Part shown: positions 49,714 through 58,981 of the stretch, piece by piece | How positions within the stretch are numbered: position 1 is the stretch's first letter | How the letters are laid out: each line of letters starts with the position of its first letter | Assembly (NCBI RefSeq): GCF_016756775.1 | Contig: NZ_JAERMU010000005.1 | Location: 186,001-250,000, forward strand | Length of the DNA stretch: 64,000 nt | Direction of reading: 5' to 3' | From: Dryocola clanedunensis subsp. sulfonylureivorans | GTDB taxonomy: Bacteria > Pseudomonadota > Gammaproteobacteria > Enterobacterales > Enterobacteriaceae | Position numbers and translations under genes: made by a program | Notes under the pieces: generated by a model | Told to the model about the DNA's origin: nothing | The model's database searches: none | The model's input: the letters and a program-made list of their open reading frames with translations, nothing else

Positions 49714-51051
49714 ATGAAGACTGACCAAAGTATTTTTATTAGCATTGCTAGTTATCGCGATGCAGAATTGGTACCCACCTTGCTGGATATGGTTGAGAAT
49801 GCTCATCAACCCGCCAGGTTAAAAATAGCGGTTTGCTGGCAGCACAACGATGATGAAACTATTTTCAACGTCCCGGGCATCACCTTTGTGGAAAAAACCA
49901 GCCACAATGGGCTGGAACTGTATACCTTTAATTGCCAAGGCGCACGTATAAATGTATTAAGCGTTCATTATTGTCAGAGCCGTGGAGCATGTTGGGCAAG
50001 GCATTTAGCTGAAAGCCTTTATCAAGGTGAAGATTATTTTTTGCAAATTGACTCTCATTGTCGTTTTGTCGACAAATGGGACGCTGAAATGGTGACCATG
50101 TTAGAAAGTTTACGTCATCAAAGCGAAAAACCTATCCTGTCAACATATCCACCAGGTTATGAACCCGACGTTGAAGACAGTAAAAAATATTTCACAAACA
50201 GGTTAATTTTTCGCGAGTTCACCCAGGATGGCTTAATTATGCTGTCCTCCACTACCATCAATGCGGAAGCACCCGTGCGCGGCAGCTATCTTGCCGGAGG
50301 ATTTGTCTTTGCTGATGGTAGCTATGTTGTTGATGTCCCTAACGACCCAAACATTTTTTTTGCCGGTGAAGAGATCGCCATGGCAGCCAGAGCTTTTACT
50401 CACGGTTACGATGTTTATACCCCACATAAGATTTTGTTATGGCACTACTATGAACGTCAGAATAGTAGCAAAGTTTGGGGCGACCATAGTAATGAAGCAA
50501 AGCAAAGTGGGATTGTTGAAAAGGCCTGGTGGGAATGGGACAAAATTTCAAAAAGCCGCGTCAGAACAGTACTGGGGTTAGAAAATCCTCCCTGTGACCT
50601 TGGCCCTTACGCTCATGGTACCAAAAGAACTTTCCGCGACTTTGAGAATACAATTGGCGCACTTTTTCAAAGCAGCTCTGTCAGACCTGAGGTGACCGGG
50701 AAGGAGCTCGTCAGCTATTTTTCCCCTCAAGCCTGTCTCGCCGAGGGCTGGCTAGACGAAATGGTTCATCCTAATAAAAAGACCGTGAGCTTTACGGCTG
50801 AGGAATTGGCCTATTCGGAACCAGATATTGCCTGGTGGCACGTTGGTGTCTACAGCGAGGAAAACGTTCAGCTGAATAAACAGACGCTTAAAAAAGATGA
50901 GATCGAAGCACTGTTAAAGAAACAGGGCGATGACACTATCAAGCTTTCACTCAAGTTTGATTCTCAGCCAAATCAAAAGCCACATGTTGTAAGAGTCTGC
51001 CCCTTTTTCGAGACCCAGGGTTGGGGTGACACGGTGGAAAAATCATGGTGA
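49714..51051 (+). CDS. Gnt1-like GlcNAc-transferase family glycosyltransferase
   Basis: A 445-residue glycosyltransferase that I place in the GlcNAc family (Pfam Glyco GlcNAc, PF11397), named for the Dictyostelium Skp1 hydroxyproline GlcNAc-transferase Gnt1. Visible hallmarks are IFISIASYRDAELVPT near the N-terminus, a DXD-like IDSHCRF (about 112-118) for metal and nucleotide sugar, FFAGEEIAMAAR (about 215-226) and LLWHYY (241-246). An extra C-terminal region of about 75 residues follows. It has no signal peptide and should act in the cytoplasm. It overlaps the next gene by seven bases. The substrate is unknown; I infer the VgrG tail. Confidence 0.8.
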   Translation: MKTDQSIFISIASYRDAELVPTLLDMVENAHQPARLKIAVCWQHNDDETIFNVPGITFVEKTSHNGLELYTFNCQGARINVLSVHYCQSRGACWARHLAESLYQGEDYFLQIDSHCRFVDKWDAEMVTMLESLRHQSEKPILSTYPPGYEPDVEDSKKYFTNRLIFREFTQDGLIMLSSTTINAEAPVRGSYLAGGFVFADGSYVVDVPNDPNIFFAGEEIAMAARAFTHGYDVYTPHKILLWHYYERQNSSKVWGDHSNEAKQSGIVEKAWWEWDKISKSRVRTVLGLENPPCDLGPYAHGTKRTFRDFENTIGALFQSSSVRPEVTGKELVSYFSPQACLAEGWLDEMVHPNKKTVSFTAEELAYSEPDIAWWHVGVYSEENVQLNKQTLKKDEIEALLKKQGDDTIKLSLKFDSQPNQKPHVVRVCPFFETQGWGDTVEKSW

Positions 51052-52805
51052 AAAGCCAAAGCGTATTCAATAAAATAGTCAGCATTGATACTCTGCTCTC
51101 TTTTGACGGCATTATACCTTCATTATCTGAATTCCAGTTAAATATGGTTGCTCTCATTGAGAAGTTTCATCATGTCCTGCTCAATGAAAAACAGGCTCAA
51201 GACTCTGTCGAAGAACTCTGCAAGGTTGTCTGTATTTATATTGACAGCCGTGTTTTAAAAAGCGCAAATGGTATGTTCGACTCATGGCAAGGATATATGC
51301 TTGAGCATCACTTTTATGGTTATGAGCATGAAAATAAAGACAAGTCTCTCATCGACCAGCTGAGTGAATTAATTAATAATAGTAGAAATAAAGTGCAGCA
51401 CTACGCTGTGCAACTATTGTTCATGTTGCAGAATCTAACTGGCAATGACGAACGCATTGCAGAAATCCTTGCCAGATATTCGGTGCCTAAAGCTTCTGGC
51501 CCGGCAGCTGATTCAAAAACTGTTAGTACGCACAGGAATATCCCTTTTTCCCAGGCGATATTTATTATCGGCCCTTACGCTATTAAATGGTTTTCAGATG
51601 TTCAGAATCATACAGCCGTGCGTTTTGACCAGGGCACGGTCTGGCTGCTTGCAGCAGACACGAATGAGATGCAGATAAAAATCTCAAGAATAAAATCAGA
51701 GCATCCACAAACTCAAATCATGGCATTTTTCCCATTATTACCAGATGGCCATGATGACATCAGTATGTTGAACAGTCGTCTGACCGGCTGGTATAACTCA
51801 TTTTGCAGCCTGAAACTTCCAGAGCCGTTACCCTTACTTTTTGCATTCTATGGCAGATTCAGCAAAGAACGCATCGCCCACGATCCTGACAGAGCACTCT
51901 GGTTTGGTGATTATGATGTCATGAGCTCATCAACCACAAATTTTACCGAACAAATTAATATTCTTAAAAACCAGCTGATTAAGAACGGTAGCGCTCACTC
52001 TTATTTCGCCACTCAGCGAACAGCTATGACGGAAGTATTCTGTGAGTGGCTCGACGAAACTGGATTAACCAAGACATTTCAGCAAATGTTTACCCTACTT
52101 CCGCTAAAACTAAGCGGCGTCATGCTCTCAGATCATTGCTGTGGATTTTCTCGTCACGGCGCATGGTCCCGTTGGCTGGAAGAAAAATATGGCGTGCTAC
52201 CCGGGCTTTCATCGCAACTGGTTCTTCCCACTTTACCGATAATTAAAACTATCGGGATCCCGGCTCAGGCAAATATCAGAAATGCGAAAACCTTCAATAT
52301 ACGCACTAAAAAATGGCGCCTTTTGACATTAGCGGGTGCAATAGGTCTGATAGTGATCGCATCTCTGCTCGTCGATAAAAAGCTTCATAACAATTACCTG
52401 CCTGACCTGGAGGGATTCAAGTATCTCTTTGGCTCGCAAGCTGCCCCGGATCTTAAAACCCTGACAATTGATAATTTCCCATCAGGTATTTCAAAGCTAA
52501 CGCCTGCGCAGGAACAACAATTACGGTCATATTTGCCTAAACTAGAGCAAAGCCCTGAGAACTATTTTCTTCTTTTAGGTTATTCCGACAATGCAGGAAA
52601 TACTCAGCAAAATCTTAAATTATCCCAACAACGTGCTCAAGCTGTTCGCACCTGGCTTATCAATCACATGGCATTGCCTGAAGAGCACTTTACCGCTCTT
52701 GGTGCAGGGGAAACCAACCCTGTAGTCAGCAACAAGCAACTACGCAACAGAGCCAAAAACAGACGCGTTGAAATCATTCCCTTATCAACAGAACAAAAAA
52801 GGTAG
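51045..52805 (+). CDS. Membrane protein with DotU/IcmF-like and OmpA domains
   Basis: A 586-residue protein in the T6SS rightward arm. Residues about 25-145 resemble a weak DotU domain. Residues about 165-390 resemble the IcmF NTPase-like domain without a Walker A (LPEPLPLLFAFYGRFSKERI against the TssM counterpart). A membrane helix lies at 426-443, and residues about 470-580 form an OmpA domain with YSDNAGNTQQNLKLSQQRA and NRAKNRRVEI. It overlaps the glycosyltransferase gene by seven bases. It could be an added peptidoglycan anchor or a paralogue of the TssLM complex; the domain readings other than OmpA are inference. Confidence 0.75.
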   Translation: MVKSQSVFNKIVSIDTLLSFDGIIPSLSEFQLNMVALIEKFHHVLLNEKQAQDSVEELCKVVCIYIDSRVLKSANGMFDSWQGYMLEHHFYGYEHENKDKSLIDQLSELINNSRNKVQHYAVQLLFMLQNLTGNDERIAEILARYSVPKASGPAADSKTVSTHRNIPFSQAIFIIGPYAIKWFSDVQNHTAVRFDQGTVWLLAADTNEMQIKISRIKSEHPQTQIMAFFPLLPDGHDDISMLNSRLTGWYNSFCSLKLPEPLPLLFAFYGRFSKERIAHDPDRALWFGDYDVMSSSTTNFTEQINILKNQLIKNGSAHSYFATQRTAMTEVFCEWLDETGLTKTFQQMFTLLPLKLSGVMLSDHCCGFSRHGAWSRWLEEKYGVLPGLSSQLVLPTLPIIKTIGIPAQANIRNAKTFNIRTKKWRLLTLAGAIGLIVIASLLVDKKLHNNYLPDLEGFKYLFGSQAAPDLKTLTIDNFPSGISKLTPAQEQQLRSYLPKLEQSPENYFLLLGYSDNAGNTQQNLKLSQQRAQAVRTWLINHMALPEEHFTALGAGETNPVVSNKQLRNRAKNRRVEIIPLSTEQKR

Positions 52806-52815
52806 TCACACTCAC

Positions 52816-53295
52816 ATGAAGAACACGCCGACTCAAGCTTATTCACTTTATGAAGGAACCTTTCTTTCTCCTGCGCCTGTTCAGGATCGGTCAGTAAATA
52901 TTCTCATGTTCAGAGATCCTGATAATAATGAATATAATATCATTATCAACAGGGCCCGACTTGAAGAAAAGCAGAGCGTCAAGAATTACTGTGAATCTCA
53001 GATGGAAGTATTGCGTTTTAAGCAGCCGGGATTTCAGATCGAAGGTAAATTATTAACCAGGAAAATTGGCCCAGCAAAAATATCTGTGACGCAAGTTGCG
53101 AATCGTTTTTTGCAAGAGGGGAAAACTGTACGTCAGGTCCAGTCTATTATCCAGCTGCCAGTTGATGTAAAAAAAAATCCAACAGGACTTGAGTTAATTA
53201 TTTTCACTCTTAATGCAACAAATGATTTTACAGAATATCAGCGTAAGCACTACGTTCAGGTATTAAATAGCTTCAACCCTGGTGACTGCAAATAG
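52816..53295 (+). CDS. DcrB/Eag-like (DUF1795) protein
   Basis: A 159-residue protein of the DUF1795 type. The pattern YEGTFLSP..DRSVNILMF, then INRARLEEKQSV, and ending ATNDFTEY..VLNSFNP matches the family of T6SS Eag chaperones, which hold hydrophobic segments of effectors, and the related DcrB proteins. The start at 52816 follows the previous stop by ten bases; a longer frame from 52768 overlaps it. No Rhs or membrane-containing PAAR effector, the usual client, is present here. Confidence 0.75.
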   Translation: MKNTPTQAYSLYEGTFLSPAPVQDRSVNILMFRDPDNNEYNIIINRARLEEKQSVKNYCESQMEVLRFKQPGFQIEGKLLTRKIGPAKISVTQVANRFLQEGKTVRQVQSIIQLPVDVKKNPTGLELIIFTLNATNDFTEYQRKHYVQVLNSFNPGDCK

Positions 53296-53319
53296 GTTAT
53301 AAAGCAGCAAATTTGAGCA

Positions 53320-53357
53320 TAAGAGTCTTATCGAATGGTTAATCGACTGGACTCTTA
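53320..53357. terminator. Hairpin between the rightward arm and the regulator
   Basis: TAAGAGTC (53320-53327) and GACTCTTA (53350-53357) are perfect complements around a 22-base interior that pairs partly. It lies between the convergent Eag-like gene and the LuxR-type gene. Confidence 0.5.
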
Positions 53358-53372
53358 CTCAATCTCTCGGTC

Positions 53373-53969
53373 TTACAGACACAATGTGATTTCACTCTGT
53401 TGGCTGTAACGTGCGATGAATGTAGCGTACATGTAGAACTCGAGCCTGTTTTCCATGCCCATTTTATTTATTGCATTACGATAGTGTGTTCCCACTGTTC
53501 TATGGGATCTTTTGAGTATTGCAGCGATATCCCCTGTATCATTACCCTCTCCCATCAGTCTCATTATTTTATTTTCAGTCACAGAGAGTTGACGGTGTTT
53601 TTTTATACCAGCGCAACGGCAGAGATCATCTCTACGGGATGAATGACTACCCATCACTGCAATTGACAATATTTTTTTAATCTTACTCTTAACATCTGAA
53701 AAATCGTTATTTCTACAAGCCATAGGGATATGAACAATCAAGCGATTTTCATTATTATTTTTGAGTAATTGCAAGGTCGGCTTTTTATAAAGTATGATGC
53801 TCACCATAAAATCCCTAAAAATTATGCGGGAATGGTTGTGCTCACTCGTATGCATAGATGAATTCTGAAATGTATCCAGGTAAACTACATTTTCACCAAG
53901 CTCAAGCAAAAGCGCTTTGATCCCCAGGTGATAATATGTGTTATCAGTTTTTATGACTACTTCTAGCAT
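53373..53969 (-). CDS. LuxR-type transcriptional regulator
   Basis: A 198-residue regulator. The C-terminal helix-turn-helix (about 128-190) is of the LuxR/FixJ type: QLSVTENKIMRLMGEGNDTGDIAAIL, shown by its LSxxExxIxxLxxxGxxxxxIA pattern, then SHRTVGTHYRNAINKMG. The N-terminal part (1-110) is not a normal receiver and carries no obvious phosphoacceptor aspartate. GAGG lies before the ATG. It sits at the right end of the island, convergent with the T6SS arm, and is a candidate controller of the fimbria or the T6SS. Confidence 0.85.
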   Translation of the reverse strand: MLEVVIKTDNTYYHLGIKALLLELGENVVYLDTFQNSSMHTSEHNHSRIIFRDFMVSIILYKKPTLQLLKNNNENRLIVHIPMACRNNDFSDVKSKIKKILSIAVMGSHSSRRDDLCRCAGIKKHRQLSVTENKIMRLMGEGNDTGDIAAILKRSHRTVGTHYRNAINKMGMENRLEFYMYATFIARYSQQSEITLCL

Positions 53970-54546
53970 ATACCTCTTCCCTGAAATAAGTGCCGACCAT
54001 CATTTTCTACAACATGCAAATGTGTAGTATCAATATTTATTGATATCGGTTAAATTATTTGCAATCATATTCAAAGAATACAATTTTGTTTTTTATAAAT
54101 AAAATAACACGAGAAACAACTCCCCATAACCCTTCAGCTTATGCTCTAAGTCATCTGGTGTATAAGGTTCTTCTCTATGCCAGACTGGCACTCTACGTTA
54201 TAGAGACAACATCCACTTATTATTGCTCAAAATCAAGAAATAACACCACGCCGAATTCCGAAAAAAAACATACCCTGAAGACTGCTGATATATATTTCTC
54301 TCCGTACGACAAAGATGGGCGCAATTTATACTTAATAAATGTTGTATTTAAGCATTACTATACTATTACTAAAATTACCTGACCGTCCTGACAAACGATC
54401 CTACTGAATTGTTAATCGCCGGAACAAGTTTATGAATACGGCTTGTTGGCTCTGAGGCGGCCAGGGCGAGAACATCAGGCTGGCGAAAACCTGCTGGTTC
54501 CGGTAAAACTGAGGTTTATTGTGGCTATTAAAGAAGGAACGCCCCC
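53970..54546. other. Regulator-ltaE intergenic region (right island edge)
   Basis: A 577-base stretch. The left part (to about 54380) is very AT-rich and probably holds the regulator's promoter; a TTG-started frame of 107 residues is not credible as a gene. The right part (about 54385-54546) rises in GC content and belongs to the ltaE leader, ending in AAGGAAC before the GTG start. No integrase remnant or direct repeat to the poxB side is seen. Confidence 0.6.
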
Positions 54547-55548
54547 GTGATAGATCTGCGCAGCGACACCGTAACCCGCCCTTCCCGAGCAATGCTCGAA
54601 CGGATGATGTCCGCCCCAACCGGTGATGATGTTTACGGTGATGACCCGACGGTTAACGAATTGCAGGCCTACGCCGCAAAAATCAGCGGTAAAGAAGCGG
54701 CACTGTTTTTACCGACTGGCACGCAGGCTAACCTTGTTGCACTGCTGAGCCACTGCGAACGCGGTGAAGAATATATTGTTGGCCAGCTGGCCCATAACTA
54801 TCTCTATGAGGCCGGCGGTGCCGCAGTGCTGGGCAGCATTCAGCCTCAGCCTATTGAGGCGAATCAGGATGGTACGCTGCCGCTTGATAAAGTCGCCGCT
54901 AAAATCAAACCTGACGATATCCACTTTGCCCGCACAAAGCTGTTAAGCCTTGAAAATACCCATAACGGTAAAGTCCTGCCCCGTGAGTATTTCCAGCAGG
55001 CATGGGAATTTACCCGCAACCGCAATCTGGCCCTGCATATTGATGGCGCACGTATCTTTAACGCCGTCGTGGAGTATGGCTGCACGCTTGAAGAGATCGT
55101 GCGTTATTGCGACTCCTTCACCATCTGCCTGTCAAAAGGCTTAGGCACGCCGGTGGGTTCCCTGTTAGTCGGTAGCCATGACTACATCAAACGTGCCATC
55201 CGCTGGCGTAAAATGGTCGGCGGCGGTATGCGTCAGGCTGGTATTCTGGCTGCGGCGGGACTGTACGCGCTGGAGAACAACGTCCAGCGACTGAAAGAAG
55301 ACCATGAAAACGCCCACTGGCTGGCTGGTGAGCTACGCGAAATCGGCGTTGACGTTAGCCGACAGGATACCAATATGGTCTTTGTCCGCGTGCCGACGGA
55401 GGAGGCCGAAAGCCTTGGCAAATTTATGCGTGAGCGCGGCGTGCTGATGAGCGCAGGCCCTGTGACCCGTCTTGTCACGCACATTGATATCAGCCGCGAA
55501 CAGCTCGCCGAAGTGGTTAGCCACTGGCGTGCCTTCGCACAACGCTGA
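54547..55548 (+). CDS. ltaE: Low-specificity L-threonine aldolase
   Basis: PLP enzyme that cleaves L-threonine and L-allo-threonine to glycine and acetaldehyde. The 333 residues match E. coli LtaE, with the PLP lysine in [10 protein letters not shown] (about residue 197). It starts with GTG at 54547, eight bases after AAGGAA. In E. coli it follows poxB directly; here it lies beyond the T6SS island. ybjT follows 14 bases later. Confidence 0.96.
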   Translation: MIDLRSDTVTRPSRAMLERMMSAPTGDDVYGDDPTVNELQAYAAKISGKEAALFLPTGTQANLVALLSHCERGEEYIVGQLAHNYLYEAGGAAVLGSIQPQPIEANQDGTLPLDKVAAKIKPDDIHFARTKLLSLENTHNGKVLPREYFQQAWEFTRNRNLALHIDGARIFNAVVEYGCTLEEIVRYCDSFTICLSKGLGTPVGSLLVGSHDYIKRAIRWRKMVGGGMRQAGILAAAGLYALENNVQRLKEDHENAHWLAGELREIGVDVSRQDTNMVFVRVPTEEAESLGKFMRERGVLMSAGPVTRLVTHIDISREQLAEVVSHWRAFAQR

Positions 55549-55562
55549 AAAGGGAGTCAGGG

Positions 55563-57017
55563 ATGATGACGCAGCCGCAAAATATCCTCGTACTTGGTGC
55601 GAGCGGGTACATTGGTCAACATCTGGTGCCGAAGCTTGTTGAAGCCGGGCATCATGTCGTGGCCGCCGCCCGCCGCGTGGAGTGGCTTAAGAAGCAGCAG
55701 TGGCCCGGCGTAGAATGCCGTCATGTGGATTTACAGTGGCCACAGCAACTCCCGGAACTGCTCGCGGACGTAGATACACTTTACTATCTGATTCACAGCA
55801 TGGGCGACGGGCCGGATTTTGTCGCACATGAACGCCAGGCTGCGCTTAATCTGCGGGATGCGCTAAAAGAACATCCGGTAAAACAGATCATCTTTTTAAG
55901 TTCGCTTCAGGCACCTGATGGGGATCAAAGCTCCGATCATCTGCGTGCCCGGCAGCTTACCGCGGACATTCTCCGGGATTCAGGTGTTCCGGTAACCGAA
56001 CTGCGCGCAGGAATTATCATAGGCGCTGGTTCAGCAGCCTTTGAAGTGATGCGCGATATGGTTTACAACCTTCCAGTGCTGACGCCGCCGCGCTGGGTAC
56101 GCTCACGTACAACCCCTATTGCGCTGGAAAACCTTCTTTATTACCTGGTCACGCTGCTACAGCATCCCTCGCAGGAAAACAGGTTATTTGAGGCCGCCGG
56201 TCCGGAAGTGCTCAGTTACCAGCGCCAGTTTGAGCGTTTTATGGCGATCAGCGGCCGTCATCGCCCCTTGATTCCGGTCCCCTTGCCTACCAGCTGGATT
56301 TCCGTCTGGTTCCTGAATGTCATCACCTCCGTGCCGCCTACGATCGCCAAGGCGCTGATCCAAGGGTTAAAACACGACCTGCTGGCCGACGACAGCACAT
56401 TGCGGGAACTCATCCCACAGCAACTTATCTCATTTGACGATGCGGTACGCGCAACGCTTGCCGATGAGCACAAGCTCGCCAACTCCCAGGACTGGGGATA
56501 CGATGCCCAGGCCTATGCCCGCTGGCGTCCAGAGTATGGTTTTTTCCCGAAGCAGGCTGGTTGCACGGTGGAAACCACGGCAAGCCTCGCCGACCTTTGG
56601 GAGGTGGTGAATCAGCTTGGTGGCAAAGAAGGCTATTTCTTTGGCAATGCGCTCTGGAAAACCCGTGCGTGTATGGATCTGATGATTGGCCATAAGCTCG
56701 CGAAAGGCCGCCCCGCTCACCCGATGCTCGAAGTCGGTGACACGGTGGACAGCTGGAAAGTGATTATTGTCGAGCCACAAAAGGAGCTGGCACTGCTGTT
56801 TGGCATGAAAGCACCAGGGCTTGGCAGACTGACTTTTACGCTGAATGATAAAGGTGAAAAGCGAACGCTCGATGTGCGCGCATGGTGGCATCCACACGGC
56901 ACCGCCGGGCTTTTTTACTGGCTGGTGATGATCCCGGCTCACCTGTTCATTTTTAAGGGTATGGCTCGACGAATCGCTAAACTTGCCGAACACTCTTCGC
57001 GCAAAGTTCTTCGTTAG
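55563..57017 (+). CDS. ybjT: NAD(P)-binding SDR-like protein YbjT
   Basis: Atypical short-chain dehydrogenase family protein with a DUF2867 C-terminal domain. The 484 residues compare with 476 in E. coli YbjT. The N-terminal nucleotide loop [10 protein letters not shown] is at about 11-20. The C-terminal half (about 330-484) contains [25 protein letters not shown] and a membrane-like segment near the end ([15 protein letters not shown]). Function is not established. It lies in the ltaE-ybjT-ybjS run. Confidence 0.93.
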   Translation: MMTQPQNILVLGASGYIGQHLVPKLVEAGHHVVAAARRVEWLKKQQWPGVECRHVDLQWPQQLPELLADVDTLYYLIHSMGDGPDFVAHERQAALNLRDALKEHPVKQIIFLSSLQAPDGDQSSDHLRARQLTADILRDSGVPVTELRAGIIIGAGSAAFEVMRDMVYNLPVLTPPRWVRSRTTPIALENLLYYLVTLLQHPSQENRLFEAAGPEVLSYQRQFERFMAISGRHRPLIPVPLPTSWISVWFLNVITSVPPTIAKALIQGLKHDLLADDSTLRELIPQQLISFDDAVRATLADEHKLANSQDWGYDAQAYARWRPEYGFFPKQAGCTVETTASLADLWEVVNQLGGKEGYFFGNALWKTRACMDLMIGHKLAKGRPAHPMLEVGDTVDSWKVIIVEPQKELALLFGMKAPGLGRLTFTLNDKGEKRTLDVRAWWHPHGTAGLFYWLVMIPAHLFIFKGMARRIAKLAEHSSRKVLR

Positions 57018-57116
57018 TTCTTATTCTTACTACTCTTACTCTTTTATTCATTGCAAGCGCTGCCATTTCACGGAAAAATGCGCAGCGTTAATCTCAATCA
57101 AAATGAGTTGGTCGAC

Positions 57117-58133
57117 ATGAAGGTACTGGTCACGGGCGCCACCAGCGGTTTAGGCCGAAACGCGGTCGAATATCTGCGTGCCAAAGGCATCAGCGTACGA
57201 GCCACGGGCCGCAATGAGGCCATGGGCAAACTGCTGCAAAAAATGGGCGCAGAGTTTGTGCATGCTGACCTGACGGAGCTTGTCTCCTCGCAGGCCAAAA
57301 TCATGCTGGCCGATGTCGATACGCTCTGGCACTGCTCAAGCTTTACCTCGCCGTGGGGAACCCAACAAGCCTTCGACCTGGCGAACGTGCGGGCAACCCG
57401 TCGCCTGGGCGAATGGGCCGTCGCCTGGGGCGTGCGTAACTTCATACATATTTCCTCCCCGTCACTCTATTTTGACTATCATCACCATCGTAATATCAGT
57501 GAAGATTTCCGCCCGGTGCGTCTCGCCAATGAGTTCGCCCGCAGCAAAGCCGCAAGCGAAGAAGTTATTCAGCTGTTGTCCCAGTCGAACCCGCACACGC
57601 GCTTCACTATTTTACGTCCGCAAAGCCTGTTTGGGCCACACGATAAAGTCTTTTTCCCGCGCCTGGTGCAGATGATGCGCCACTACGGGAGCGTGCTGCT
57701 GCCGCGCGGGGGAGAAGCGATGGTTGATATGACGTATCTGGAAAATGCCGTTCACGCGATGTGGCTGGCAACGGAGCAGGATAAGCTCCCGTCGGGCCGC
57801 GCCTATAACATCACCAATATGGAAGCCCGCCCGCTGCGCACCATTGTGCAGAAGCTGATTGACGAGCTGGATATTAAATGTCGCATCCGCTCGGTGCCCT
57901 ATCCGATGCTGGATATCATCGCTCGCGGTATGGAAAAGTTTGGTAACAAAGAGTCGCGCGAACCTGCGCTGACGCACTATGGCGTCTCGAAGCTGAACTT
58001 TGACCTGACGCTGGATACAACGCGCGCTGAAACCGAGCTGGGCTACCAGCCAGTCGTCTCGCTGGACGAAGGTATTCGCCGTACCGCGATTTGGCTGAAA
58101 GACCACGGTACGCTGCATCGTCATAAGGGCTGA
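57117..58133 (+). CDS. ybjS: NAD-dependent epimerase/dehydratase-like protein YbjS
   Basis: Extended SDR of 338 residues, one more than E. coli YbjS. The NAD loop [10 protein letters not shown] is at residues 7-16. A Tyr-x3-Lys-like region follows [13 protein letters not shown]. The start at 57117 ([11 protein letters not shown]) is chosen by family alignment; an ATG at 57051 adds 22 residues without support. Function is not established. It converges on amiD with two bases between stops. Confidence 0.93.
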   Translation: MKVLVTGATSGLGRNAVEYLRAKGISVRATGRNEAMGKLLQKMGAEFVHADLTELVSSQAKIMLADVDTLWHCSSFTSPWGTQQAFDLANVRATRRLGEWAVAWGVRNFIHISSPSLYFDYHHHRNISEDFRPVRLANEFARSKAASEEVIQLLSQSNPHTRFTILRPQSLFGPHDKVFFPRLVQMMRHYGSVLLPRGGEAMVDMTYLENAVHAMWLATEQDKLPSGRAYNITNMEARPLRTIVQKLIDELDIKCRIRSVPYPMLDIIARGMEKFGNKESREPALTHYGVSKLNFDLTLDTTRAETELGYQPVVSLDEGIRRTAIWLKDHGTLHRHKG

Positions 58134-58135
58134 TC

Positions 58136-58981
58136 TCAGCCCTGTCCGTATTTCTCCAGCAGTGCCTCGGCAATCGCCTGACTTTGCGCATCCGCCACGC
58201 CGTTATACAGCGCCGGGCGGAAGTGCATCTGGAAGGCGCTAATCACTCTACGCTGCTCTGCCTTCGTCATCCCTCTGTTCACCTGATAACCATAGCGTGA
58301 CAGTAAATCCAGCAGGCTTGCCGTGTCCACCGCCGAATACGGATCGCGCCCGTTAAGATAAAACGCTACGCGTGCTGCGTCCGGCCAGGCGCCGATACCC
58401 TTTTCCGCCAGCTGCTGCCAGGGGAAGAGCGGGCCGGGATCAACCTTACGCTGGGGAGCGATATCCCCATGCGCCACCACGTTCTGCGGGGCGATGTGAT
58501 AGCGCGCGATAATGTCTTTCGCCAGTTTTTCCAGCACCTCGATCTGCGGGGCGTTAAACGGGTAAAACTGTTTTACCCTGCCGTGGCGCGTAAAACCCGT
58601 GTTTTCCAGCTCAATACCAATAGAGGTATCGTTGATGCGGGTGGCCCCCCGCCAGAAGCTGACGCCTGCATGCCAGGCCAGCTCGCTTTCAGGCACTAAC
58701 TGCCAGATAACCGGCTTGCCGCCGGACAGCGGAGGCGTGTCGGGAATCAGATAGTGCGAACTGACATTGGCATCGGTAAGCGTGCTCAATGAACTCTGGA
58801 AATCATCGGCGGTATAATGAATGACTAACACTTTTACGCGCGGGTAAGCCGCCTGCGCCCGGCGGCTGGCGTCGATTTTATAGCTGCCCTTATCGACGAT
58901 GACCTTTTCGACGCTGTCCTTCTCACTGGCGCAGCCCGCCAGTAAGAAGGCAACCAGAAGCGCGGCAATCCGGCTTTTCAT
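58136..58981 (-). CDS. amiD: N-acetylmuramoyl-L-alanine amidase AmiD
   Basis: Outer-membrane lipoprotein amidase that cleaves muropeptides, including anhydro forms. The 281 residues compare with 276 in E. coli. The lipobox LAGC ends the signal peptide (cysteine near residue 17). The Amidase_2 domain has zinc-ligand histidines in VIHYTADD and VAHGDIAPQRKVDPGP, and a C-terminal peptidoglycan-binding-like helical domain follows. It overlaps the ybjQ stop by one base. Confidence 0.95.
   Translation of the reverse strand: MKSRIAALLVAFLLAGCASEKDSVEKVIVDKGSYKIDASRRAQAAYPRVKVLVIHYTADDFQSSLSTLTDANVSSHYLIPDTPPLSGGKPVIWQLVPESELAWHAGVSFWRGATRINDTSIGIELENTGFTRHGRVKQFYPFNAPQIEVLEKLAKDIIARYHIAPQNVVAHGDIAPQRKVDPGPLFPWQQLAEKGIGAWPDAARVAFYLNGRDPYSAVDTASLLDLLSRYGYQVNRGMTKAEQRRVISAFQMHFRPALYNGVADAQSQAIAEALLEKYGQG

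Larger units (their letters stand above)
21280..54400. other. T6SS-fimbria genomic island
   Basis: About 33 kb between poxB and ltaE that is clearly more AT-rich than its flanks and has no counterpart in E. coli K-12. It holds all thirteen core tss genes, a PAAR protein, tagJ, a chaperone-usher fimbria split over both arms, a glycosyltransferase, an OmpA-type protein, an Eag/DcrB-like protein and a LuxR regulator. I see no integrase, transposase, tRNA gene or flanking direct repeat, so it is either an old acquisition or one fixed by homologous recombination in the flanks. The right edge is approximate. Confidence 0.8.

Noticed and set aside
54059-54382. A TTG-started 107-residue frame in the gap before ltaE
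   Set aside because: Very AT-rich, no ribosome-binding site, no recognisable family; likely chance.
21237-54546. Attachment-site direct repeats at the island ends
   Set aside because: I compared the poxB-side and ltaE-side junctions by eye and found no repeat worth reporting.
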